Source: Allobosea caraganae (GTDB lineage Bacteria > Pseudomonadota > Alphaproteobacteria > Rhizobiales > Beijerinckiaceae). From it: a stretch of 64,000 nt of DNA. The notes beneath the pieces are model-generated. The model made no database searches, was not told where the DNA came from, and worked only from the letters and a program-made list of their open reading frames with translations. The translations under genes and the position numbers were made by a program. Each line of letters begins with the position of its first letter. Within the stretch, counting starts at the first letter, position 1. Shown piece after piece: positions 16,197-25,315 of this stretch. The stretch is from assembly GCF_003351345.1 (NCBI RefSeq), contig NZ_QQTO01000033.1:372001-436000 (forward strand), written 5' to 3'.

Positions 16197-18875
16197 TTAG
16201 CCCTTCGCCGCCGTTTTGGGCTTTGCCGCAGCCTTCGGCTTGGCGGCAGCCTTTCCGGTTGCGGCCTTTGCAGTTGCGGCCTTGGCCGCGGGCTTCTTCG
16301 CCGGGGCCTTTGCCGCCTTGGCCTTCGTGCCGCCGCCCTTCACGCCGCTGGCCTCGGCCTTGGCGTTGACCAGTTCGACCGCCTGTTCGAGCGTCAGGCT
16401 CTCCTGCGTCATCGTCTTGGGCAGGGTCGCGTTGACCTTGCCCCAGTTGACGTAGGGGCCGTACTTGCCGGCGCGCACGACGAGCTTGCCGCCGCCGGGA
16501 TGCTCGCCAAGATCGCGGCCCGGCACGGCTGCACCTCTGCCGAAGCGCCCGCCGCCGGCACCGCTCTCCTTGGCGACGATCAGGTCGATGGCGCGGTTGC
16601 CGCCGAGCTGGAGGACGTCGTCGTCCTTGTCGATATTGGCGTAGGTCTTGCCGTGCTGGACGTAAGGGCCGTAGCGGCCGATGCCGACCAGGATCGGCTC
16701 GCCGCTCTCGGGATGCTTCGCCACCTCCTTAGGCAGCGCCAGCAGGGCGAGGGCCTTGTCGAGGTCGACGGCTGCCGCGCTCATGCCCTTGGGCAGGCTC
16801 TGGCGCTTCGGCTTCTCGCCCTCGCCGAGCTGGACATAGGGGCCGAAGCGGCCGTCGCGCAGCGTGACGTCCTGCTGGGTGACCGGGTCCTTGCCGAGGA
16901 TGCGCACGCCGGGCGTGCCCTGGCCGCCCTCGGCCGTTGCCTCGCCGTCATTGGCGGGGACGGAGAGGGGCCGCGTGAAGCGGCATTCCGGATAGTTCGA
17001 GCAGCCGACGAAGGCGCCGAACTTGCCGAGCTTGAGCGAGAGCTGGCCGGTGCCGCAGGTCGGGCAGGTGCGCGGATCGCTGCCATCGCCCTTGGCCGGG
17101 AAGATGTGCTCGCCGAGCACGCCGTTCAGCGCCTCCAGCACCTCGGTGACGCGTAGCTCTTTGGTGCCGGCGATCGCCTTGGTGAACTCCTCCCAGAACT
17201 CGCGCAGCAGCGCCTTCCAGTCGATCTCGGCGTTGGAGACGCGGTCGAGCTTCTCCTCCAGGCTCGCCGTGAAGTCGAACTCGACATAGCGCTTGAAGAA
17301 GCTTTCGAGGAAGGCGGTGACCAGCATGCCCTTGTCCTCGGGCACGAGCCGCTTCTTATCGATGCGGACGTATTCGCGGTCGCGCAGCGTCCCCAGCGTC
17401 GCGGCATAGGTCGAGGGCCGGCCGATGCCGAGCTCTTCCATGCGCTTGACCAGGCTCGCTTCGGAGAAGCGCGGCGGCGGCTCGGTGAAGTGCTGGTCGG
17501 CGGCGATGTTGCGCTTTTCGAGCGGGTCGCCGGCCGCCATCGGCGGCAGCTTCTTGCTGTCCTCGTCTTCCTCGTCGTCGCGGCCTTCCTGGTAGAGCTT
17601 CAGGAAGCCGTCGAAGAGCACGACCTGGCCGGTGGCGCGCAGGTCGAGCAGGCGGGCGCCGACCTTCGCGGCGATATCGACCGTGGTGCGCTCCAGCGAG
17701 GCCGATTCCATCTGGCTCGCGATGGTGCGGATCCAGATCAGCTCGTAGAGCTTGGCCTGCTCCGGTTCGAGCTGGCGCGCGACCATGGCCGGCAGCCGGG
17801 CGAGATCGGTCGGGCGGATCGCCTCGTGGGCCTCCTGCGCGTTCTTGGCCTTGACCGTGTACTTGCGCGGGGCGCTCGGGACGTATTGGTTGCCGAACTC
17901 CTTGCCGATGACGCTGCGGGCGGCGGTGATGGCGCTGCCGTCCATGTCGACGCCGTCGGTCCGCATATAGGTGATCAGGCCGACGGTCTCGCCGCCGATG
18001 TCGACGCCCTCATAGAGCCGCTGCGCCACCTGCATGGTGCGGGCCGGGGCCATGCCGAGCTTGCGCGATGCCTCCTGCTGCAGCGTCGAGGTCTGGAAGG
18101 GCGGGTAGGGGTGGCGCTTGACCGGCTTGGCCTCGACCTCGGCCACGTTGAACAGGGCCGTCTCCAGCGCCGCCTTGAAGGCCTCGGCCTCGGCGCCGGT
18201 GCCGATGTCGAGCCTCGTGATCTTCTTGCCGTCGGCGCCGACGAGCCGCGCGTCGAAGGTCGCGCCGGTCTTGGTCGCGAGCGTCGCCACCAGCGACCAG
18301 TATTCGCGGGCCCGGAAGGCCTCGATCTCACGCTCGCGGTCGCAGACCAGGCGCAGCGCCACGGACTGCACGCGCCCGGCCGAACGGGCGCCGGGCAGCT
18401 TGCGCCAGAGCACCGGCGAGAGCGTGAAGCCGACGAGATAGTCGAGCGCCCGGCGGGCGAGATAGGCATCGACCAGCGCCTGGTCGATCTGGCGCGGATT
18501 GGCCAGCGCCTTCTGCACGGCGTCCTTGGTCACGGCGTTGAAGGTGACGCGCTCGACCGGGATGCCCTTCAGCGCTCGCTTCTCGTTCAACGCCTCCAGC
18601 ACGTGCCAGGAGATCGCCTCGCCCTCGCGATCCGGGTCGGTCGCGAGGATGAGCTTTTCGGCACCCTTGACCGCCTTGACGATCTCCGCGACCTGCTTGG
18701 CGCCGCGCCCCTCGATCTCCCAGAGCATCTTGAAATCAGCTTCGGGATCGACCGAGCCGTCTTTCGCAGGCAGGTCACGGATATGCCCGAACGAGGCGAT
18801 AACCTCGTAGTCGGAGCCGAGATATTTGTTGATCGTCTTGGCCTTGGCCGGCGACTCGACGACGAGGAGCTTCAT
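16197..18875 (-). CDS. topA: DNA topoisomerase I
   Basis: 892 aa type IA topoisomerase, which relaxes negative supercoils. N-terminal Toprim domain MKLLVVESPAKAKTINKYLG, IRDLPAKDGS and DPDREGEAISWH; active-site tyrosine in GLITYMRTDGVD near residue 304; the PSTYAATL block; one complete four-cysteine zinc finger CPTCGTGQ...GCSNYPECRF; then two or three Topo_C repeats (RFGPYVQLGEGEKPKRQSLP, RYGPYVQHG, KYGPYVNWG). The tail after ~840 is Lys/Ala/Pro-rich and histone H1-like, as in other alphaproteobacterial TopA proteins. The start is at MKLLVV. Divergent from panB. Confidence 0.96.
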   Translation of the reverse strand: MKLLVVESPAKAKTINKYLGSDYEVIASFGHIRDLPAKDGSVDPEADFKMLWEIEGRGAKQVAEIVKAVKGAEKLILATDPDREGEAISWHVLEALNEKRALKGIPVERVTFNAVTKDAVQKALANPRQIDQALVDAYLARRALDYLVGFTLSPVLWRKLPGARSAGRVQSVALRLVCDREREIEAFRAREYWSLVATLATKTGATFDARLVGADGKKITRLDIGTGAEAEAFKAALETALFNVAEVEAKPVKRHPYPPFQTSTLQQEASRKLGMAPARTMQVAQRLYEGVDIGGETVGLITYMRTDGVDMDGSAITAARSVIGKEFGNQYVPSAPRKYTVKAKNAQEAHEAIRPTDLARLPAMVARQLEPEQAKLYELIWIRTIASQMESASLERTTVDIAAKVGARLLDLRATGQVVLFDGFLKLYQEGRDDEEDEDSKKLPPMAAGDPLEKRNIAADQHFTEPPPRFSEASLVKRMEELGIGRPSTYAATLGTLRDREYVRIDKKRLVPEDKGMLVTAFLESFFKRYVEFDFTASLEEKLDRVSNAEIDWKALLREFWEEFTKAIAGTKELRVTEVLEALNGVLGEHIFPAKGDGSDPRTCPTCGTGQLSLKLGKFGAFVGCSNYPECRFTRPLSVPANDGEATAEGGQGTPGVRILGKDPVTQQDVTLRDGRFGPYVQLGEGEKPKRQSLPKGMSAAAVDLDKALALLALPKEVAKHPESGEPILVGIGRYGPYVQHGKTYANIDKDDDVLQLGGNRAIDLIVAKESGAGGGRFGRGAAVPGRDLGEHPGGGKLVVRAGKYGPYVNWGKVNATLPKTMTQESLTLEQAVELVNAKAEASGVKGGGTKAKAAKAPAKKPAAKAATAKAATGKAAAKPKAAAKPKTAAKG

Positions 18876-19077
18876 GGCGGTTTCAGTCTCGTAGGGCAAA
18901 GGGCGGGGCAAGCACGCAACGTGCCTGCTCGGCCGAGCTTGGCGCCGGGGCGCTGCTGCAGGTTCGGAATTGCGCGCGAAGGTGGTTCAGGCCGTCCGCT
19001 CTGTCAAACGCCGATTGTGCTTTTCGGCGCCGGACGGACCCGTTACCAGCGTCGGCAACCAAGATGGGGAGGGCACC

Positions 19078-19899
19078 GTGTCGTCGCAAGCACAGACCAG
19101 ACGGGTGACCGCGCAGGATATCCGCCAGCGCAAATCCGGCGAACCGATCGTCTCGCTGACCGCCTATACCGCGCCGATGGCGGCGATCGTCGACGAATTC
19201 GCCGATTTCATCCTGGTCGGCGACTCGCTCGGCATGGTCGTTTATGGCTTCGACAGCACCGTCCCGGTGACGCTGGAGATGATGATCCTGCACGGGCAGG
19301 CCGTGATGTGCTCGACTCGCAAGGCGCTCGTCGTGGTCGATTTGCCCTTCGGCAGCTACGAGGAAAGCCGCGAGCAGGCCCTGCGCAATGCTGCGCGCGT
19401 CCTCAAGGAGACCGGCTGCGGCGCGGTCAAGCTCGAGGGCGGCGTGCGCATGGCCGAGACCGTCCGCTTCCTGGTCGAGCGCGGCATTCCCGTGATGGGC
19501 CATGTCGGGCTCACCCCGCAGGCGGTCAACGTGCTCGGCGGCTTCAAGGCGCAGGGACGCAGCAAGGCGGAATGGCCGGCGATTCTCGCTGATGCCGAAG
19601 CGGTCGCGCAGGCCGGCGCCTTCTCGCTGGTGGTCGAGGCCGTCTCGGAGCCGCTGGCGGCCGAAATCACCCGCCGCGTCGACGTGCCGACCATCGGCAT
19701 CGGCGCCTCAGTCACCTGCGACGGGCAGATCCTCGTCCTCGACGACATGCTCGGCCTGACCGGGCGCGTGCCAAAGTTTGTCAAGACCTACGGCAATCTG
19801 GCCGAGGCGGTCAGGAATGCGGTCTCGGCCTATGCCGATGAGGTCAAGGCGCGGCAGTTCCCCAGCGAGAGCCATGTCTACTCCTTGAAGCCGGAATGA
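19078..19899 (+). CDS. panB: 3-methyl-2-oxobutanoate hydroxymethyltransferase
   Basis: 273 aa, normal PanB length. It transfers a hydroxymethyl group from 5,10-methylene-THF to alpha-ketoisovalerate, making ketopantoate for pantothenate and CoA. Motifs: SLTAYTAPMAAIVDEFADFILVGDSLGMV, metal-binding VVVDLPFGSYE, AVKLEGG, MGHVGLTPQ and IGIGAS. The start is GTG at 19078 with GGGAGGG close upstream; the frame extends further 5' but without PanB similarity. First gene of the rightward series panB-pyrB-small membrane protein-pyrC-like-plsY-dprA. No panC is seen nearby. Confidence 0.95.
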   Translation: MSSQAQTRRVTAQDIRQRKSGEPIVSLTAYTAPMAAIVDEFADFILVGDSLGMVVYGFDSTVPVTLEMMILHGQAVMCSTRKALVVVDLPFGSYEESREQALRNAARVLKETGCGAVKLEGGVRMAETVRFLVERGIPVMGHVGLTPQAVNVLGGFKAQGRSKAEWPAILADAEAVAQAGAFSLVVEAVSEPLAAEITRRVDVPTIGIGASVTCDGQILVLDDMLGLTGRVPKFVKTYGNLAEAVRNAVSAYADEVKARQFPSESHVYSLKPE

Positions 19900-19980
19900 G
19901 AACTCTCCTGGAAAAGCTTGCCTGAGGCCGGTGCTTCCGCTTGCGTGGGCCGCGACTCGCGCTTACACAGCGGTCTTCAA

Positions 19981-20925
<945 letters not shown>

Positions 20926-20930
20926 GGTCG

Positions 20931-21173
20931 ATGGACCTTTTTCTTGGCTGGCTGCTGCGACAGATGCGCCGGGCGCGCTACGTCTTCGTCGGGCTCTACC
21001 TGGTAAGCGCGAGCGGCTTCCTCTTCGCCGATCCGAGCGCCGGCTGGACCTGGTTCATCGTCATTTCCGGGGCGCTGCTCTGCTTGCTCTTCTGGGGGCT
21101 GGTGGCGTTCTGGACGATGCTGTTCACGCAGAAACAAGACGCTAAAGCGGAGCTTCGACGCGACAATGCCTGA
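20931..21173 (+). CDS. Small two-helix membrane protein between pyrB and pyrC
   Basis: 80 aa. Two predicted transmembrane helices, about residues 16-33 (ARYVFVGLYLVSASGFLF) and 40-63 (WTWFIVISGALLCLLFWGLVAFW), separated by a short DPSAG turn, with a charged C-terminus. It starts 5 nt after the pyrB stop and overlaps the pyrC-like start by 8 nt, so it is translated within the operon. No family recognised. The tight packing supports a real gene; whether it has anything to do with pyrimidine synthesis is unknown. Confidence 0.72.
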   Translation: MDLFLGWLLRQMRRARYVFVGLYLVSASGFLFADPSAGWTWFIVISGALLCLLFWGLVAFWTMLFTQKQDAKAELRRDNA

Positions 21174-22467
21174 GATGCGCGAGCTTGCGATCGTCAACGC
21201 CCTGCTGGTCGACCCGGCTTCGGGCCGGCAGCAGCGTGGCGCGCTCCTGCTGCGCGGCGGAGTCATCGCCGACGTGGTCTGGGGCGAGGCCCCGGCGACG
21301 GGCGAGGGCGTGAAGCGGCTCGATGCCGGCGGCCTCGTGGTCGCGCCCGGCCTCGTCGACCTGCGCGCCTATCTCGGCGAACCCGGCGCCGAGTTCCGCG
21401 AGACGCTCGGCACCGGCTCGCAGGCCGCCGCGGCCGGTGGCGTCACCACCATCGTCTGCCGGCCGGATACCGACCCGCCGATCGACGATCCGGCCATCAT
21501 CGACTTCATCAAGCGCCGCGCCCGCGACAAGGCGATCGTCAACGTCCTGCCGGCGGCGGCCCTGACCAAGGGCATCGCCGGCAAGGAGATCACCGAGTTC
21601 GGCCTGCTGCTCGAGGCCGGCGCCGTCGCCTTCACCGACGGCGCCAAGGCCGTGAAGAACCCGCAGGTGATGCGCCGCGCCATGATCTACGCGCGCGATT
21701 TCGACGCGCTGCTGATCAACCACGTCGAGGACCCCGACCTGCGCGGCGATGGCGTGATGAACGAGGGCGAATTCGCCAGCCGCAAGGGCCTGCCGGGCAT
21801 TCCGGTCGAGGCCGAGACGATGATGCTGGAGCGCGACATCCGCCTCGCAAGGGCGACCGGCGCGCGCTACCACGCCGCGATGATCTCCTGTGCCGAATCG
21901 GTCGAGCTGGTGCGCCGGGCCAAGGCCGAGGGCGTCCGCATCACCTGCGGCGTCTCGATCAACAACCTGACTCTGAACGAGAACGACGTCGGCGACTACC
22001 GCACCTTCTGCAAGGTCTCGCCGCCGCTGCGCCATGAGGACGAGCGCCTCGCCATGGTTGAGGCTTTGGCCGAGGGCGTGATCGACGTGATCGTCTCCGA
22101 TCATGACCCGCAGGACGTCGAGACCAAGCGCCAGCCCTTCAGCGAGGCCGCCAACGGCGCGCTCGGCATCGAGACCATGCTCTCAGCCTCGCTCCGGCTG
22201 CTCCATGCCGGTCAGATCGAATTGCCGGCCCTGCTGGCGGCGCTGTCGTCGCGGCCGGCCGAACTGCTCGGGCTGCGCTGCGGCAAGCTGGCAGTCGGCG
22301 CGCCCGCCGACCTGATCCTGCTCGATCCCGATGCGCCCTATGTCGTCGACAAGCGCAAGCTCAAGTCGCGCGCCAAGAACTCGCCCTTCGACGAGGCGCG
22401 CCTGCAGGGCATCGTCCAGGCGACGCTGGTCGCAGGCGCAGTGGTCTACGAGGCCGAGCCGGTCTAG
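21166..22467 (+). CDS. pyrC: Dihydroorotase-like protein, probably catalytically inactive (PyrC')
   Basis: 433 aa of the class I dihydroorotase family. The family zinc motif DxHxH after PGLVD is here DLRAYLGEPG, so the two His are replaced by Arg67 and Tyr69. The later HH pair is replaced by NN in SINNLTLNE (~264-272). SDHDPQ and ANGALGIET are kept. Loss of both metal sites argues against hydrolase activity. In Pseudomonas and relatives such PyrC' proteins form a dodecamer with PyrB and are needed for its activity; the arrangement here fits that role. An active dihydroorotase must be elsewhere. Databases may simply call it dihydroorotase. Confidence 0.9.
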   Translation: MPEMRELAIVNALLVDPASGRQQRGALLLRGGVIADVVWGEAPATGEGVKRLDAGGLVVAPGLVDLRAYLGEPGAEFRETLGTGSQAAAAGGVTTIVCRPDTDPPIDDPAIIDFIKRRARDKAIVNVLPAAALTKGIAGKEITEFGLLLEAGAVAFTDGAKAVKNPQVMRRAMIYARDFDALLINHVEDPDLRGDGVMNEGEFASRKGLPGIPVEAETMMLERDIRLARATGARYHAAMISCAESVELVRRAKAEGVRITCGVSINNLTLNENDVGDYRTFCKVSPPLRHEDERLAMVEALAEGVIDVIVSDHDPQDVETKRQPFSEAANGALGIETMLSASLRLLHAGQIELPALLAALSSRPAELLGLRCGKLAVGAPADLILLDPDAPYVVDKRKLKSRAKNSPFDEARLQGIVQATLVAGAVVYEAEPV

Positions 22468-22499
22468 GCTAGGAACGTGGCGGCGGAGCGGGGAGCGGC

Positions 22500-23123
22500 A
22501 TGCCGGAATTGGTGAACCTGGGCCTGTCCTGGCCCGTGATTCTGGCGGCCCTGGTCATCGGCTACCTGCTGGGCTCGATCCCCTTCGGCATCGTGCTGAC
22601 GCGGCTCTCCGGCGGACCCGACCTGCGCAGCATCGGCTCGGGCAATATCGGCGCGACCAATGTGCTCCGCACCGGCAACAAGAAGCTGGCGGCGCTGACC
22701 CTGCTCGGCGACATGCTGAAGGGCACGGTCGCGGTCGTTCTCGCAACCTACCTCTTCGGCTCGCGCGAGGCGGGGCTGGTTGCGGGGCTCGGTGCCTTCC
22801 TCGGCCATCTCTTCCCGGTCTGGCTGAACTTCAGAGGCGGCAAGGGCGTCGCGACCTATCTCGGCATCCTGATCGGCGTGAAGCTCTCGATCGCGCTGGT
22901 CTTCGCCGCGCTTTGGCTCAGCACCGCCTATCTCACCCGGTATTCCTCGCTTTCGGCGTTCGTCGCCAGCCTGCTGACGCCGCTGCTGCTCTGGTTCTGG
23001 GCGGGGCTGCATATGGCGGCGCTGCTGATGGGTGTGCTGACCCTGCTGCTCTGGTTCATGCACCGTGAGAACATCAAGCGCCTGCTCGCCGGCAGCGAGG
23101 GCAAGATCGGCCAGAAGGGCTGA
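22500..23123 (+). CDS. plsY: Glycerol-3-phosphate acyltransferase PlsY
   Basis: 207 aa integral membrane enzyme that acylates glycerol-3-phosphate from acyl phosphate, the first step of phospholipid synthesis. Motifs: GSIPFGIVLTRLSGGPDLRSIGSGNIGATNVLRTG (loop 1, G3P/acyl-phosphate site), LGDMLKG, and FRGGKGVATYLG (loop 2). Five hydrophobic segments are visible. It starts 32 nt after the pyrC-like gene and ends 6 nt before dprA; plsY-dprA adjacency is common in alphaproteobacteria. Confidence 0.95.
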   Translation: MPELVNLGLSWPVILAALVIGYLLGSIPFGIVLTRLSGGPDLRSIGSGNIGATNVLRTGNKKLAALTLLGDMLKGTVAVVLATYLFGSREAGLVAGLGAFLGHLFPVWLNFRGGKGVATYLGILIGVKLSIALVFAALWLSTAYLTRYSSLSAFVASLLTPLLLWFWAGLHMAALLMGVLTLLLWFMHRENIKRLLAGSEGKIGQKG

Positions 23124-23129
23124 GGCGGA

Positions 23130-24344
23130 ATGGCTGGCATCGCGCTCACCGATCGCCAGCGCCTCGATTGGCTGCGCCTCATCCGCAGTGAGAGCATCGG
23201 CCCGCGCACTTTCCGCGCCCTGACCAACCGCTTTGGCAGTGCCGCGGCTGCGCTCGATGCCTTGCCCGATCTGGCGCGGGAGAGCGGACGCAGAATCCGT
23301 ATCTGCACCATCGCCGAGGCCGAGCGTGAATTCGAGGCGATGCGCCGGCTCGGCGCGCGTTTCATCGCCCTGGGCGAGCCCGACTACCCCATACCGTTGC
23401 AGGCGATCGACTCAGCGCCGCCGCTGCTTGCCGTATTGGGCGAGGGGGCGACGCTCCTGCGTCCCTGCGTGGCGCTGGTCGGCTCGCGCAACGCCTCGGC
23501 CGCCGGGATGAAGTTCACGGCCAGGCTGGCGCAGGAGCTTGGCGAGGCCGGCTTCGTCGTGGTCTCCGGGCTGGCCCGCGGCATCGATACGGCGGCGCAC
23601 ACTGCCAGCCTGGAAACCGGCACGGTCGCGGTGCTGGCCGGCGGGCTCGACGAGGTCTATCCACCGCAGAATCTCGGGCTGTTCGAGCGCCTGCAAGGCA
23701 CCGGCGCGGCGGTCAGCGAGATGCCGCTCGGCTGGGCGCCGCGCGGGCGCGACTTCCCGCGCCGCAATCGGCTGGTCTCGGGGCTGTCGCTCGGCACGGT
23801 GGTGGTCGAGGCCGCCCGCAAGTCGGGCTCGCTGATCACGGCGCGCTTCGCCAACGAGCAGGGCAGGCAGGTCTTCGCCGTGCCGGGCTCGCCGCTCGAT
23901 CCGCGCGCCGAGGGCGGCAATCACCTGATCCGCGAAGGCGCGACGCTCTGCGCCGAGGCTGCCCATGTCATCGAGGCGCTGACGCCGTTGCTGAGCCTTG
24001 AGGCACCGTTCCCATCGGAGTTGACGCTGATGCGCGAGGATGGCGGCTCTGAGGCGCCCGAATCGCTCTGGGACGAGCTCGATCTGCCCGAGATCGCGTC
24101 GGCGCCGCTGGCGGCGCTCGCCACCGCAGCGACCTGGGCCGAGCCCGCGACGCGGCCCGAGGCCGGCCCGCGCGATATCCGCATCAGCCTGCTGGGCCTG
24201 CTCGGCTCGGCCCCCGTCTCGATCGACGATCTGGTTCGCGCCAGCGGGTGCCCAGTGCGGGAGGTGAGCCGCGCACTTGTCGAGCTCGAACTCGACGGCA
24301 CCGTCCTGCGCCATCCCGGCGGTGCGCTGACCCGCGCGGTTTGA
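23130..24344 (+). CDS. dprA: DNA-processing protein DprA
   Basis: 404 aa. DprA binds single-stranded DNA entering the cell and loads RecA during natural transformation; it is also widespread in species not known to be competent. N-terminal SAM-like region (LDWLRLIRSESIGPRTFRAL), central Rossmann-like DNA-binding domain with ALVGSRNASAAGMKFTARLA, VVSGLARGIDTAAH, GGLDEVYPPQN and FPRRNRLVSGLS, and a C-terminal winged-helix domain from ~340 (LLGSAPVSIDDLVRASGCPVREVSRALVELELDG). Last gene of the operon; the first R4 repeat begins 6 nt downstream. Confidence 0.95.
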   Translation: MAGIALTDRQRLDWLRLIRSESIGPRTFRALTNRFGSAAAALDALPDLARESGRRIRICTIAEAEREFEAMRRLGARFIALGEPDYPIPLQAIDSAPPLLAVLGEGATLLRPCVALVGSRNASAAGMKFTARLAQELGEAGFVVVSGLARGIDTAAHTASLETGTVAVLAGGLDEVYPPQNLGLFERLQGTGAAVSEMPLGWAPRGRDFPRRNRLVSGLSLGTVVVEAARKSGSLITARFANEQGRQVFAVPGSPLDPRAEGGNHLIREGATLCAEAAHVIEALTPLLSLEAPFPSELTLMREDGGSEAPESLWDELDLPEIASAPLAALATAATWAEPATRPEAGPRDIRISLLGLLGSAPVSIDDLVRASGCPVREVSRALVELELDGTVLRHPGGALTRAV

Positions 24345-24350
24345 CCTCAG

Positions 24351-24458
24351 GCTAGAGCATCGGACCGAAAAGTGGAATCCGGTTTTCGGAACAATCCGAT
24401 GCAATAACAAAAGCCTAGATCGCCACTTTGCGTCCGGTAGGACGCACGGCGATCTAGC
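24351..24458. repeat. Left arm of a ~108-nt inverted repeat (family R4)
   Basis: Contains GAGCATCGGACCGAAAAGTG, GAATCCGGTTTTCGGAACAA and a small hairpin GATCGCC...GTCC-GGTA-GGAC...GGCGATC. Its inverted partner is at 24795-24902. The arms agree closely over the CCGAAAAGTGGAATCCGG and hairpin parts. The TAG stop of the small gene 24454-24726 lies in its right end. Confidence 0.8.
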
Positions 24459-24726
24459 CGCGCTGCCAGCGCTGCGCCTGGGTGCCTGCTTCCTGCCGGG
24501 CCATGTCGAGCAGATAGAACAGGTGCCGCAGCTCGGCTGCCCGGGCCATGCTGCCGAGCTCGCCGAGCAGCTGTTCGATATGACCGGCGGCCTCCGAGCG
24601 CAGCCATTGCGCGTGCGGCTGCGTCGCGTGGCAGCCCAGCGGATCATTGGCTGGCCTCGGCGGCGTGCCGAAGGACCCGGTCTCGCTCTGGACGCGAACG
24701 GCGTCGCTCATGCTTTCGGGCGGCAT
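24454..24726 (-). CDS. Small hypothetical protein, paralogue of 24898-25194
   Basis: 90 aa from the ATG at 24726, which has GAGG at 6 nt spacing; an ATG at 24738 is too close to that site. The C-terminal ~45 aa (EAAGHIEQLLGELGSMARAA, ELRHLFYLLDMARQEAG) match the C-terminus of the next small gene at many positions, including M-A-x-A-A-E-L and DMAR-x-E-A. The shared part looks helical and soluble. No family recognised. It lies entirely between the two arms of the R4 inverted repeat, with its stop inside the left arm. Confidence 0.65.
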   Translation of the reverse strand: MPPESMSDAVRVQSETGSFGTPPRPANDPLGCHATQPHAQWLRSEAAGHIEQLLGELGSMARAAELRHLFYLLDMARQEAGTQAQRWQRG

Positions 24727-24794
24727 CGCATACCTCACTGGCTGTATGTGGCCAATGATGCAACTTTTGGTTTAAGGAATGGTATGTGCCGCGG

Positions 24795-24902
24795 GCCAAG
24801 ATCGCCGGCGTCCTTTCGGACGCAGAATCGGCGACCTGGCAATTTGATCTAGCATCGGATTGTTCCGAAACCGGATTCCACTTTTCGGTGCGCTGCTCTA
24901 GC
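24795..24902. repeat. Right arm of the ~108-nt inverted repeat (family R4)
   Basis: Inverted counterpart of 24351-24458: GATCGCCGGCGTCC-TTTC-GGACG hairpin, then CATCGGATTGTTCCGAAACC and GGATTCCACTTTTCGG. The TAG stop of the small gene 24898-25194 lies in its right end. R4-like copies also occur at 44327-44450 and as a fragment near 59190. Confidence 0.8.
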
Positions 24903-25194
24903 CCGATTCGGCGCGGGCCTGGCGGCTCTCCACCTGGACCGATGCCTCGAGCCGCGCCATGTCGATGAAGTAGGCGAGTCCGTCCAGCTCGGCCGCTTGG
25001 GCCATCGCCCGCAGGTCGGCGCAGATGCTCTCGGTATATTCGGCAACCTGGAGTTGAAATCGATTCCGCTCTGCCGGGCTCATCTCGGTCAGCGTGCGCC
25101 GTGCCGGATTCGGTATCTGCGGATCCGATGGCATGGCATTGTTTTCATTGATGGTTTCGGCCGCTTGAGCCGGTTTCTGGTTTCGCGGGTTCAT
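24898..25194 (-). CDS. Small hypothetical protein, paralogue of 24454-24726
   Basis: 98 aa. The N-terminal half is polar and probably flexible (MNPRNQKPAQAAETINENNA); the C-terminal half (QVAEYTESICADLRAMAQAA, ELDGLAYFIDMARLEASVQ) is helical and paralogous to the neighbouring small protein. GAGGGG lies 9 nt before the ATG at 25194. Function unknown. The duplication and the repeat arms at both 3' ends suggest local rearrangement. Confidence 0.68.
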   Translation of the reverse strand: MNPRNQKPAQAAETINENNAMPSDPQIPNPARRTLTEMSPAERNRFQLQVAEYTESICADLRAMAQAAELDGLAYFIDMARLEASVQVESRQARAESG

Positions 25195-25315
25195 GACGAT
25201 AGGCCCCTCGCAACGAGCGCGAATGGCCCGCCTGCGGCAGTGTCGTTTCCAGACAATTGCCGATAACGATGCGTAACGCAATCTTTGCGTGCATGATATT
25301 CCGGGCGCAACCGGA

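Noticed and set aside
18970..19077. N-terminal extension of PanB in the upstream open frame
   Set aside because: No PanB similarity before the GTG at 19078, which has a good ribosome-binding site and gives normal length.
24347..24647. Other open frames around the R4 left arm
   Set aside because: They cross the repeat, lack ribosome-binding sites and show no paralogy to the supported small protein.
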